From assembly GCA_033065855.1 (NCBI GenBank), contig JAVXUO010002148.1:62001-126000 (forward strand): a stretch of DNA of 64,000 nucleotides. Direction: 5' to 3'. Source of the stretch: Escallonia rubra. Lineage: Eukaryota > Streptophyta > Magnoliopsida > Escalloniales > Escalloniaceae. Of the stretch, positions 12,401 through 23,883 are shown piece by piece. Below the pieces are notes generated by a model. That model searched no databases, was not told the DNA's origin, and was given only the letters and a program-made list of their open reading frames with translations. Positions within the stretch are counted from its first letter, which is position 1. Each line of letters opens with the position of its first letter. A program made the translations under genes and the position numbers.

Positions 12401-15400
12401 CTCCATGAACTGTCAGATCTCATATTCTCCCGGCCTGCCCCGCACAACTTTCACTCTGATTGTCTGGAAAGATTGGCTCACATAGTGTCAGTGTGGCCAG
12501 AGAACCTCGTGATCTAGCTACCAGTCCAAAGCCCTTGCTGAGTTCTACAGGGGCGTCAAGAGACGCAGACAACCTAGAAGTGGTGGGGAAGGCCTGACGC
12601 CCACAACTGCCTAGTGGATTAGGTATGATACCATCTGGAGACCTGCTCCCGTCTCGGAATTACCCGAGGGTCATGGTCCCTAGGTGTGCCGATGAGAAGC
12701 CTCCAGCGTCGGAGCACGTGGATTGGTCACGTAGGCACCTTGACGAGTTTCCTGGAGATGTCACCTGTCCTACGGGTGAGTCCTTCTGCTGGAGCCTGGA
12801 GCATTCAGAGTGTGCCAAGATAGTTTCCTGGAGGAATCGCCTTACCTGGATGAGAAGTTCTTGTGCCGGAGCACTTAGAGCTCCCCAATGGAGATAGTAT
12901 CCTGGAGGAGTCGCCTATCCCGCGACAAGTCCTTGTGCCGCAGCACGGGAAGAGTCCTCTACCCGAGGGGTCGAGGTTGTGTCCTGGAGGAGTCACCTAT
13001 CCCTGCGATGAGTCCTTGTGCCAGAGCACTCGAAATAAATGTTCTGGAGGAATCGCTTACCCGATAGGTCGGGTAGAGTCCCGGAGGTCGCCTACCTGAG
13101 GGGAGGGAGGCCATCGTGCCGCAACACTTGGAGTTCCCTGAGGTAGTACGGAGGAGTTGCCTACCCTAAGGATGTTGTACACTCCGAAGAGTGGGTCAAA
13201 GCATGTTCCATGAGCAAGGCACGGTGCGCATAGTGTGGTAAAGTGATGGGCGAACGCCAGGGGCGTGATAGTGCGACATACTTCCTGTGGGTACAACTGT
13301 ATGAGTGGCACGGCGGGATGTGTGCGGTATCGGCGCTCAATCTAGATGGCGCGGGGGCACTGTCACTAAGTGTGGTTTGGGGGCAAGTGACAAGGTGACA
13401 ACGCGGCCAAGGGAAGGAGTGTTGGGGACACGTGACACGGTGATAACGCGGCAGAGAGGAGTGTTGGGGGCACGTATAACAGGGGGCGGCGGTCAGGCAC
13501 AGCTGGACATCATGGCGCTCGAGCCGGGCGACGAGCGTTGTGCCGGGGCATGTAATGCTGAGGCGGTGCCGGAAATGGGAGCAGAAACCAAGGGGCGAGG
13601 AGAAGGAGCTTGGGCCGAGACCTTCGGGGGAAGGCGTGGGCCGACCCCTCGGGGGGAAGGCCTAGGGCCGACTTCCTTGCAGAAGGAAGGCGCGCCGTCT
13701 ACTCCTTTTGCTAAGGGAGGAGGTGTGCCGAAGCCAACACTTGGGGAGATTTTTGAAAAAAAAAAAAAACGAAGGACACGTGACTTGAGCGCGCGCCTTT
13801 GGTTGACTGGCATGGTAGCATTGAACATTTGTTGGTGTGTTGTGAGAGTAGGACCCAAGAGGGGTCAGAGGTATGTAGTCAGGATGGGCTAGCAACACTG
13901 TGATTATGAAGATAGGGCCTTTGGTACAGATCTAGATTCAAAGATGACTTTGCACTTGGTTATGCATTTATGCTCCTTTATAAGCAAGTGCGGAGAGGCT
14001 GAGCCTTCGCGCAACGATAAGGTTGCTCCATTGTGACCTCGGGTGAGATAACGAGGCCAGATACTTGGAAACTTCCCTTTCACAAAGTGGGGCATAGACT
14101 CATACATCAACCCTCCTCGGACCCCTCAATCGATACCCTATCAGCAAGTGTGCAGTCTACTTCTTACACGAGTTTTATAGGTAGTTCCTATTATTTTTCT
14201 TTGCAGACATATGTTGGCTTTTTAAACCTCATATGTGAGGCATTTGTATCCTATTTATCTCTTTTGCGGAATGCTACTTTATTGATGGGACTACTGTTTC
14301 TACCATTTTACTTCTGTTTTAAAATAAAAGGCTTTTTTGCTTTTTGTGTCATGGAGATGTATAAAGGGTGAACCGGAAATCGAGGAATACTATGAGTGGT
14401 ACTCGGAGGCTGAAATATATAGCAACCAGGTTTCTGAGGCAGTCATGCAGTCCCTGGCTTCCCAATCATTTCTTACACCTGGCAGAGTGGTAGTCGTGAA
14501 ATCAGCATCTGTGAGTTTCACACTTTTAATTCGATACCCTTATTTGAGTTCTAAATTTGATTACAACATTGCTTTTCACTCCTCCAAAATTTTGATGTTT
14601 TACTGTTTTTGGGATGAGGGAGACGGGAATTGTTTCTGTGAATGCACGAAATCTGCAACTCGGGGCAAACACTAGTTTGGGACGGTTCCATTAACTCAGC
14701 CCCCTAATATAATGGTTTCAAGTGATCTGAAGCACTAATTATTTGGCTTCCAATTCACAACTTTGCTGAGATCAGAGTCATATCACTTAGTCAAAAACAT
14801 GCTAGTACTTTACAGATGCGTGGAGACCCAATGCCGTCTATCGTAATCATTGTTTATAGTCACAGACTGGTTACGCGTTTCTCTAAAACCTTAAGCTAAT
14901 AGAGAATAGCCTCGACTATACTGATTGCATGTGGAGTGACAAAGTAATGAGAAACAAATCAAGGTGTGCCGCCCCAAATTGGACCAACATAAAGGGGGAC
15001 TTAATGCGAGCCAGAAGAATCCAATCCAAGTCCTTGCTACAGCAAAGCTCTGATATGATGTTTAAGTTACCAGTTGATTGTATAACTTAAGGATGTATCG
15101 TGCCTTACAGTTGCAGTAAAGAGGTTCGATTTGCCAAAGTGGTTGAGAAATCCCTATAACATGCTTAGACATGTTTAATTGAAAACACCAAAATTAGGGC
15201 TAGAGAAGGGCAGACTAACCATCATGGAGCAAGGAACCTTGACCAGGAATTTATGTCTGCAGGCTGGTTGGTTTTGTGATTGCGAGGTTAGATTAATGTT
15301 GGGGATGATAAAACAAAGGGTGATGTGAACAGTATCTCAAAATATTTATGATTCTTTATAGAGCTTTTGGCTGCTAAATGGAGTTTTGGCTGTATGTTTG

Positions 15401-18400
15401 GGCTTATTAGATTATTTTTCTTAAGCATTGAAAGGCAAGTCATTCTGGGTCATGTTCGGGCTTATTAGATTATGATTTTAAGCATTGAAGGGCTAGTCAT
15501 TCTAGGTCAATCATAATTGAACGAAGAAATCTGCAGTTGTTACTCTTCAGATTGTATCAACTGTCAATGGCTTTGCTTTCACAAGGGTAAAGAATTTCAT
15601 CAAACTAGCATAGTATCCGAGCATTGGGAAGCTAAAACATGGTAATTCAAAATCAGATAGGTAAGCAAGTTATCTAAATTGACAATATATATTAGTGGCT
15701 GTTTGTTTCTGGTTAGGTAGGAAGCAAAAACTAATAAGTGGTGGTATCATGCTAATAATGATAATGAAGTAACACTGATACTCACCATAATATTAGTTAT
15801 GGCAAAATTAAGCGTAAAAATTTCTCTCATATCATGCCTTATTCTTGTGACATGCATAAAAATTGAAACAAATGAAACAACCCACTGAGGGTGAATGTAG
15901 GCTCTCTTTTTACCCGTGTCTATAAGATCAACAATGACATCTCCTTCTAGAGGGTCAAAATTGCCTTTATCAAGAAAAATGCATCTTTTATAGTTCTCTA
16001 CATGAAGCTGTAACTTTTTTTTTATAGTATTTAACTACTTTTTAGACAAATGAGATAAATCCACTTTTTAGTTATGGTCCTTATCATTTGGAGAATGATT
16101 GCTAGTTAACCTTTACCTATCACTTTCGGTACGAAAAGAAGAAAAAATATATAAATCTGTACTTTCTAGTCTTTTATTAAATTAAACATTAATTTTTGAA
16201 AGGTTCCATTACTAAAATAAATTAGTATATGATTTTGTGATGAAGTTACGACTTTTTACATAATAATATGCTCACATTGCTATTTGTTCTCTCTCCGATT
16301 GTAGTTTCTTGAATAAAGGGTCTAAGTATGACTAAAGCGATGATTATAAGATATATCAAGAGTAATTTTTGAACATAATATATACACGTGATCAGTAGAA
16401 AAATACTAAAGAAATTTGACATAATATCTTTTTCAAAAATTTAACACTATCAGAATTTTTTTCTTATTTCTTATACAAAAGGAAAGTAGAGTACCCTAGA
16501 AATGCTCGGAAAGCTAAAACATGGTATCTCAAGAATCAAATATATAAATAAGTTATCTAAATGCATGATATAAATATTAGTAGAGGTTCGTTTGTAATAA
16601 GTTAAGAAAAATATATTTATGTGATGGCGAGAGATACTAATAGTTGGTGGTATCATGCTATCAATGATAATGTACGTCATAGTATTAATTAAACTGAACG
16701 TTAAGTCCTTCCTCATATCGTATCATATTCTTACTACATGCATTAACTTTGAACAAATAAGCAGGGCACTAACGATGAGAGGAGACGTTCTTTTTTTACT
16801 TATGTCGATAAGATGAACAACAACATCTCCCTACAGAGAGGGTCGGAAATTGCCTGACAGCTTATATAGTTTTTACATGAAGCTGTAACTTTCCTAATAG
16901 TATCTTAACTACCTTTTAAACAAATAAGGTGAACCCACTCTTTTGTTGTGGTCCTTATCATTTGTCAAGTGATCGTTACTTAAGCTTTGCCATTGACTTT
17001 CAGATACAAAAAGAAGAAGAAAAAGATAAACATATTCTTTTGAGTTCTTTTCTGAGATAAAAACATTAATAAGTTATTGTACCAGTATTAAAATAAGTTA
17101 TTGTACTCCTTCTGTCCCACGTAAATTGATCATTTTTTTTAGCTGCCCCACAAAAATTGCTCACTTTTCAAATTAAAAAATATTATGTAGGTATTTTTAC
17201 ATATTTATTCGTTTTACACTTTTTTTATTCTATTTCTCTCTCCACATTCAACTCTCAAATCAACTCATTTTCTCTCTCCTGACCCACTTTCTTACACTTT
17301 TTTATTCTATTTTTCTCTCCACGTTTAACATTTCCTGACCTACTTGCTTCCGCTCCTCTCTCTAAAGGGTAGAATGATAAACACCAATATATGACCTAAA
17401 TTCTTAATCTGTGTGCCAAAAGAAAGCGATCAGTTTATGTGGGACGGAGAGAGTGATTTTTTTAGACGAAACTGCAATGTTTCATATAATATGGAGTAAC
17501 ATGTTATGATTGTTATTTGTTCTCTCTCCCATTGTAGTTTCTTGAATTCATGGCCATAAGCATGACTAACATTGATAATCATAAGATTTATCATAAATAA
17601 ATATTAAATAGGATATATCATGTTATCAATAAATAAATAGTAAAGTATTTGACTTTATAACCTTGTCAGAGATTTAATAGCATTAGAATTTTTTTTTGCT
17701 TAATTTTATACAAAAGAAAAAAGAGATTGTAAAACATTGTTACACACGTGATATACTCCGTTTAAAGGTACAAAAGGAAAAAAGGAATAGTAAAACATTG
17801 TTGCACATGTACAATGCAAAATTTAGAATAAAGGGATATGCGTTTCTTACACATGCAACACTTATTAGTATTATTGATATGGAACTTGAAGTAATATGAA
17901 AGGCGTATGCGTATTTTCATTTGAAGATACCTAGTGATGTCATGCCATATTATATCTATCACTTTAAAGTTAGATAATATTTTTATTATCAAACGTAAGG
18001 CTATTTTCACTTTTTAGTCTGCTATTGTAATCCCACATTTTGTACCACACAAGTGGACCAGTGTTACCAAAATGTTTTCAGCGACGAAAAAATGGTGAAA
18101 ATCACATAGCGCTATTACTAATGCACCTTTGCAAATGATGTATCTTGCATGTCCAACTTGTCGGAGCAATTTGTTAGGGTAAAAAAGAGAAGTATCTGTA
18201 TGTAAAGTATGGTGCGATTAGTCAAATATAAACTAATATTGATTATATATTTTCTGAATTGATCAGGTGTAATAAGTCTAATGTTAGTTTTGTACAATGC
18301 ATTTAATCTCCTTAGCTGGTCATTAATATAGTCTAATAATGATAAAGAATAATCAATTGGTGTGATTATGACTGTGATAATATTAGGTTAGACTACAATG

Positions 18401-21400
18401 TATGTAGAAAAGTTAAATAAAAAATATAGATGGAGTTTGATAAATAGGTTATAATAAATGAACCTAGAAAAATTAAATAAAACAATTAGGTAGATTTAAT
18501 AAAAAAAATATCTAATTTAAGGGAGAGCTCGTACCTAAAAAATGACATTTGGCGCAATTCCAAAGCCAAACTCGTCTTCTACATAAATTCTGGTGCAATT
18601 AGTCAAATATAAACTAATCTTTCATATATTATTATATATTTAGTGGATTGATCAAGTGCAATTAGTCTAATTTTTTTTTCAATGCATTGAATCTCCTTAG
18701 CTGGTCATTAGTATAGTCTAATAATAACAAAAGATAATTAAGTAGTGTGATTATGACTGATTATATTAGGCCACTACAATCAACCTAGAAAAGTTAAATA
18801 AAAAATTAGGTAGAGTTTAATATAAAGCGTCTATTTCAAGGGACAGCTCGTACCCGAAAAATGACATTTGGCGCAATTCCAGAGCCAAACTTGTCTTTTA
18901 TATATTGATTGATAATTTGCAATAAGGATAGTCTTATGTTCACTGGTAGAGTTGCAGTCGACCAAGGTGCTGTGATTATTACAAAGAGCTGTTGGGGAGT
19001 TCTAATTTCCTTTTCTTTGGTAATGAGGTGCCAAGGCTTAACTGTCCAAGGACTAAACAGTCCATAAGAAAGCAACATGACATTGACCCCAAACAAATGA
19101 GAAGTGTGGACTCTTATGACCCATTGGTTCAAAATAACATGTTTTCCCTTTTTAGGCAAAGAATCTTGTTCGTGCAAACTCATCCGATACCAAGATATGA
19201 TCATGTGATACCATTTTGTGGGCCCATCTCTCCACTGACGGGCGCATTATGGGCTTGTCATTTTTTGTCTACAAGTGCAGGAATAGTTGTAAGATCGAGA
19301 TACCTATCGTGTATCTACATCCAAATTTTGCATATCGAGTAGAAATTACATATGTTGAGAGATAAATCATCTCGCATCATAAATGAAGATTTTACGGATA
19401 TTAGAAGTGAAAGCCCCAAAATGCATGATATATTCAATAGCGGCTTGCGAGTTTACCATATCCCACCGTGTTCGTAAGATATTGATACCTGACGGATGGA
19501 TATGAGCAATGTGGTGTCTAATATAGATATGCATGCAATCTTGTATCCTTTTATGCCTGTATCCTATCGTAAGGCACATGTAACGTGCCGTAAGACACTG
19601 ACAACTATGAGCACAAGTGCTTAGGGTTCAATTCCATTAGCATAACAGAGAAAGGTTATGGCAGCACTTTTAGGTCTTCTACCAGCCAAACAAGTGAATA
19701 AAGTGCCAAGAGAGTACGGATCGTACAAAGCATATTATAACATAAACCTGAGTGTGTAACCCAAAGCAAATGTCAAACCTGTAATATCCATAAATAACCT
19801 GCAACTTACATCCAAACAAGGTACAGAAATCTAAATTATTAGATAAAATCAATATGATTTTCCAAATACTAAAGTCACATAACCCTGTAGTGGGCTCACT
19901 AATGTCTTTTTATTTCCCTTGGTTCCAATTATGTTTGCTCAGCCACACATGGAGGTCGGTTCTTTATGTTTGCTGAAACTATCATACTTTTGACAGGCCC
20001 AAAACCACTTACTTGGAGTTATCCTAAAAGCACCGTCCCTCACTATCAAACACTACATAGTTTTAGTGCTGACACCTGATCTCCCATCAACATTGCAAAC
20101 TCCACTGGACAGTGATGATAGACAGAGTAAAAGAAGTACTGATCTACAGATGTTAATACCTAAAGCAAGACGTGGCTTGGAGGATGATTATTATTCTTCT
20201 TCCACGTCTCGCAAAGGATCAGGCGTCATCAAGATAAAATTACCACATCGTGGTAATGCAGCTGGGCGAAACTATGAAGTTAGAGAAATTGATAATAAAG
20301 AGCTGTTGTCTATATGCAATTGCAAAATCAAGATTGACCAGGCTGGGCTTTTGGAAGATGTGAACAGTGCGGCTTTTTCAAAGACAATACAGCACCTATT
20401 GGAGAAATCTGGTGGTAATAAGTATCCTCCAGCACTAGATCCTGTGAGAGGTATTCTGTTGCATTTAGCTATGTACTTTACACTGACTAAATGGTGAATG
20501 TTTTATGTTTCGAGTATGATTCTAGCTCAATATGGTTTGGTTTGTTTTTATAGTGGGTTTATTTCCGTGATTTCAATTATCCCCCGTGATCTCTAATGAA
20601 GATTATGTGTCAGATTTGAAGCTGAAGGGTGTGGATGTTGTGGAAGCTTACAGAAAATGGGATAGACTATTGCAAAAGATGGCGCAGAACAAATGCCATG
20701 GGTGTATTAAGTTGGAAGAGCACATTAAGTTGGCAAAAGAGGTAAAGAGGCACAAAGATGAAGTCAATACTTTGAAGTTTGAAATGTCAGATGAAGCACT
20801 TCAGCAGATGCCAGACTTTCAGGGTCGTGTATGTGTCTATGATCTTTGTTTTGCATATTAATCATTCTCTTGTTGGCAATTGGATTTTTGGTCATCCCAT
20901 AATCCTCTTAACGTTGTCTGTGCAGATCGATGTTCTGAAGGAAATTTGCTGTATAGATTCTGACCTTGTGGTTCAGATCAAAGGTCGTGTTGCTTGTGAG
21001 ATGAATTCTGGGGAAGAATTAATATGCACAGAGTGCTTATTTGAAAACCAACTGGATGACTTGGAACCTGAAGAAGCTGTGGCAATTATGTCGGCCCTTG
21101 TGTTTCAGCAGAAGAACACTTCTGAACCTTCTCTGACTCCTAAGCTAGCAATGGCTAGAAAGAGGTTAGATGCTTTCTTCCATGGCTTGTCTATTTGTTT
21201 CTTCTTCAAATATAACTTGGTGCAAGTTTGTCGAGGTTTAGTTTTGCTCAAGAGAGAGAAGAAAGATTGCAAGAAGCAAATTAGAAATGAGTGCAAAAAC
21301 TGTGGTGAGTTCTTGGTGTTGAAACATCCTTCATTAGACGAGCCTTCCTTAGTAAGAGTCTTAATCCTACCCCTTGCTTAGATTCCTTTAGCGACATCAT

Positions 21401-23090
21401 TTTAACTAGTGCCACATGTCTCTGCAAATGACTACAAGATGTAGGATGCCTAGATTTCCAAGTTTTGAACTTAACAAACCTTTCCCTTTGTGTCTGCTAC
21501 ATATATTTCTCTAATCTCGAGTAATGTGATTACTACTCGTGGTCTCAGTGAGTGTTTAGTTTGGCATTTCTCATTCTCTCGCGCTATTTGCAATGTGGAA
21601 AGTCATACTTCCTGGTTGGTGCAATTATTGTTCTCTGTCACAGGATTAAATTATTCTCAGTTTTCTTTCATTAAACTGCCAATGTCAACAGGAGCGGATC
21701 CTGAATGTTCATTGGGAAGGGAGCAAAATGGTATTATACCAAAAAAACTACTACGTAACCGAACAAAACTGCTCTTTTGAAAGAGAAAAATGCCGTCAAA
21801 TATATAACCTAAAAAAGATGAAGTACCTGTCTCTGCAAAATTAACTAATATCATCAGTTTGGCAAATTTACTCTTCTTTTGGATCTTTGTATACTTTCAG
21901 TGCATACAAGGTTCATCAGCTACAACAATATTGGGTTTAGCGACAAAATGAGTAAGAAATAGACACTTAGTGGTATATCTATACTATTTATCATGAGAAC
22001 ACATTTTTCATTTTTGGTGTAACACTCTTTTGGTGTTACATTGAAAGTGATTCTGGTGACGACACGTGTCAAAAATGAGGGTAAAATCGTAAAATACCTT
22101 TTGAGTGTTACATAACTACCTACCTACTATTACAATAGTGACAAGTGGCATTCCAAGAAAATCCTTAAAAAGTGACACAAAATAAAAATCTTAATTAGTA
22201 AGTAACTATTTTTAAAAATATGTTTAGTTTATACAAATTAAAATTTATCAGAAAATATAGTTAAAATAAATTTAAAAGTCAAGTTTGATACGATAATACT
22301 ATTTTGCTAAGTTATTTTTGGGCACGTATGGCTAACTTATTTTTGTGTTATTTAAGATTCATTTTACTGAATATGGCAAAATAAACACGTATGCGTGATG
22401 TTTGATTCTTTTTTTTTTATAACAAAATTTGTAGTATTAATTTCATTTTCGCACGCGCATGGTGTGTGCCACGGTGACTCGTGTGTATAATGAAAGGGCT
22501 TTCTTGTCAAAAAATTGGGGGAGGCCTTGGTCACCCTGGCCCTACAAAGCAGGGGGTGGGGGCTTTCTCTTCTGATCATGGTTGCGCACTTTTGGTGTTT
22601 TCCGAAGGCAACGATAGAAAACTAAAGAAAATTGTTTATGCATTTGACCTTGAATCCGTCCTCTTTAGATTGTACGACACAGCTATCAGACTTGGGGAGC
22701 TTCAAGCAGAGTGCAATATACAGATTGACCCTCAGGAGTATGCTCAAGAAAATCTCAAGTTTGGCCTTGTCGAAGTGGTTTACGAATGGGCCAAGGTTTG
22801 GCTCGCTTTCTTTTGTCCACCTTATGTTGCCTTCTGTCCTTTTATCTCGCATTTATGCTCTCCTTGTCTTTTTGCAGGGTACGCCATTTGCAGATATTTG
22901 TCAGTTAACAGATGTTCCCGAGGGCCTGATAGTAAGGACCATAGTCAGACTGGATGAAACATGCCGTGAATTTAGGAATGCTGCAGCAATTATGGGCAAC
23001 TCTGCACTGCACAAGAAGATGGAGATTGTTTCGAATGCAATAAAACGTGATGTCGTTTTTGCGGCTAGCTTGTACATTACTGGGGTATAA
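419..23090 (+). CDS. SKI2: SKI2 DExH-box RNA helicase of the cytoplasmic exosome cofactor (5' end outside window)
   Basis: ATP-driven helicase of the Ski complex, which feeds mRNA to the cytoplasmic exosome for 3'-5' decay. Exons read here: 419-636, 746-853, 2840-2941, 3152-3352, 3524-3634, 4365-4432, 4551-4929, 5724-5879, 5983-6093, 6302-6355, 7445-7702, 9740-9849, 14357-14510, 19997-20450, 20614-20828, 20926-21164, 22669-22795, 22878-23090. All phases join, giving about 1,090 residues; the family has about 1,350, so the N-terminus lies upstream. Helicase motifs in order: Walker [14 protein letters not shown] in [11 protein letters not shown], motif III LLSAT, motif [16 protein letters not shown], motif [14 protein letters not shown], then the arch insertion and DSHCT C-terminus ending AASLYITGV. 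The first listed exon is the least certain (poorly conserved acidic linker). The intron after 4432 uses a GC donor. Introns 9850-14356 and 14511-19996 are swollen by repeats, yet the flanking exons join in frame. Confidence 0.95.
1298..2379. mobile_element. Fold-back TIR element with simple-repeat arms in a SKI2 intron
   Basis: The two ends are inverted copies. The left end around 1320-1450 (ctttggtcactggacatcg) is matched in reverse complement near 2220-2340, and similarity continues for roughly 130-150 bp. Inside the terminal repeats the left arm is CT-rich then CA-rich (about 1445-1965) and the right arm is GT-rich then GA-rich (about 1974-2210), so almost the whole element can pair with itself. 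A 10-bp direct repeat, tttcaaattc, lies at 1288-1297 and 2380-2389 and is the best candidate target duplication. There is no transposase, so the element is non-autonomous. Duplication length suggests Mutator-like, but the superfamily is inference. Reading frames inside are simple-repeat artefacts. Confidence 0.7.
7703..9739 (+). other. 2.0-kb SKI2 intron without recognisable elements
   Basis: This intron separates the exon ending in VEELK from the one starting [10 protein letters not shown] see no coding similarity, no clear terminal repeats and no RNA gene. Short open frames within it (for example 8337-8606 and 8666-8956) have no family resemblance and no splice-consistent neighbours. Confidence 0.6.
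10080..11909 (+). mobile_element. Solo LTR (copy A) in SKI2 intron 9850-14356
   Basis: A 1.83-kb unit begins TGATGCC and ends AACA, the TG...CA termini of long terminal repeats, and is flanked by the 5-bp duplication ctagt at 10075-10079 and 11910-11914. A TATA-like tatttatag lies near 10446 and the 3' half is GC-rich. There is no gag, pol or internal domain, so this is most simply a solo LTR left by recombination between the two ends of a full element. Family is probably Ty3-like by size, but that is inference. Orientation is set by copy B and the TATA-like site, and is the same as SKI2. Confidence 0.72.
10915..11267 (+). repeat. Four-copy tandem repeat (about 88 bp) inside LTR copy A
   Basis: Units start at about 10915, 11004, 11092 and 11180 with gatagcttctgtggtagcga or a close variant, followed by cctatcccgctgcga and a ggagcactacgag block. 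The period is 88-89 bp. The tandem array lies in the GC-rich 3' part of the LTR. Confidence 0.85.
11993..13897 (+). mobile_element. Related LTR (copy B) in the same SKI2 intron
   Basis: This 1.9-kb unit starts TGATGCTAAG, ends AACA, and follows copy A collinearly: the gtgccacaaa.. start, the tatttatag site near 12309, the gcgtcaagagacgcag block, and GC-rich repeats of ggagtcgcctatccc type in 12750-13080. Identity to copy A looks like roughly 70% by eye, too low for two LTRs of one recent insertion. Flanks are ctctg and ctgtg (4 of 5 bases match), compatible with an older duplication. No internal coding region lies between A and B; the 78 bp between copy A's 3' duplication and copy B look like ordinary intron. 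Likely a separate, older solo LTR of the same or a sister family. Confidence 0.6.
15400..15513 (+). repeat. 58-bp tandem duplication in SKI2 intron
   Basis: gggcttattagattat followed by taagcattgaa and agtcattct is present at 15400-15457 and again at 15458-15513, with a few differences. Confidence 0.75.
15615..17720 (+). repeat. Large tandem duplication (about 0.88 kb per copy) in SKI2 intron 14511-19996
   Basis: Copy 1 runs about 15615-16500 and copy 2 about 16501-17720. Shared blocks in the same order are agctaaaacatggta, ggtggtatcatgcta, ggtccttatcatttg, gttctctctcc.attgtagt and the poly-T ending before tatacaaaag. Copy 2 is longer because a 348-bp MITE sits inside it; without it the two copies are nearly equal in length. 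The copies have drifted a good deal. No coding capacity. Confidence 0.75.
17106..17453. mobile_element. Stowaway-like MITE inside duplication copy 2
   Basis: The left end ctccttctgtcccacgtaaa and the right end tttatgtgggacggagagag are inverted copies of the common plant Tc1/mariner (Stowaway) terminal repeat. The left flank is TA and the right flank TG, consistent with a TA duplication with one later change. The interior is T-rich with ttctctctcc blocks and has no open frame. A second member in reverse orientation is at 37633-37996. Confidence 0.85.
18211..18901 (+). repeat. Second tandem duplication (about 0.3-0.4 kb per copy) in SKI2 intron
   Basis: Copy 1 is 18211-18591 and copy 2 18592-18901. 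Both contain gattagtcaaatataaact (or caattagtc..), ctccttagctggtcatta, and the ending agctcgtacc...aaaaatgacatttggcgc. No coding similarity. Remaining sequence to 19996 is unidentified. Confidence 0.75.
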
Positions 23091-23883
23091 TCATGTCATA
23101 GCCCAAAAGCATGTCAATGAGATCTGTTGTACACTAGTCACCGGCCTGAACATTCTGGCTAATCTGTATAGTGCATATTGCCTCATTTCAATTTTGGAGC
23201 AATGGCCAAGTATGTACAGGAACTGTGGAACCAAAAGAAAGCAAGGAAAAAGTTTTCACCAATACGAATTTGCTGATTTAAACCAGTTCTCGTCACCTGG
23301 GTATACGTCTTGCTGAGTTTCTTGATTGCTTACGTCTTTTGGTGTCCTTGTAAGTTCTAACTCTCGTTAATGATGGAATGCAATCACTAAATACATTTTG
23401 TGATAAGAAACCCTTTACGACATTCATTTTCGACGTTATTATCATTTTTGTTTATCCCAGTTTGTTTCTAGAACTAACTGGCGACACTTAATTTGGCCGT
23501 GAAGTGGTTGATACGCAATTCAGTTGTTTCTTATTGTTTTCTATAGGCTAGTTTTGAATGTCTAACGTGAACTTGACTGTACACTCTGCTGGACCTGCAG
23601 TGCTGTGCAAATCATAGCAAGATTTGAAAGCCATCTTATTGATCGAATAGAGTTGTAAACATCTTAAATGTGCCAGATTCCGAGTACAGAGATTCAAGAT
23701 ATAGAAGACTCCAACATGTTCATGAACATTATTCAGGATCTCATTGCGGACAGGACTGTCGAAATCTGCCATCCACATCAATTGTCGCTCCTCTTCGGCT
23801 TGCCAGAGACCAAAGATGCCTGAAAGAAGAAAAATTATTCGCGCAAATGGAGCTAGAGGAAGACCTATTCAAAAATCTTTGAA
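23091..23883. other. Convergent intergenic region between SKI2 and the MEE59-like gene
   Basis: This should hold both 3' untranslated regions. It also contains a short plus-strand open frame at 23668-23823 (51 residues, with DSNMFMNIIQDLIADRTVEI) whose composition looks protein-like rather than random. I do not recognise it; it could be a decayed terminal exon or a short ORF. Confidence 0.45.

Noticed and set aside
10729-13892. Plus- and minus-strand frames of 80-230 residues
   Set aside because: They lie in GC-rich, tandemly repeated LTR sequence, have no family similarity and overlap each other on both strands.
18836-19342. Opposed frames of about 120 residues in the SKI2 intron
   Set aside because: No recognisable protein family; partly within the tandem duplication and not needed by the SKI2 splice model.
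19600-19660. Sequence gggttcaattcc resembling a tRNA T-loop
   Set aside because: No matching acceptor, D or anticodon stems around it.
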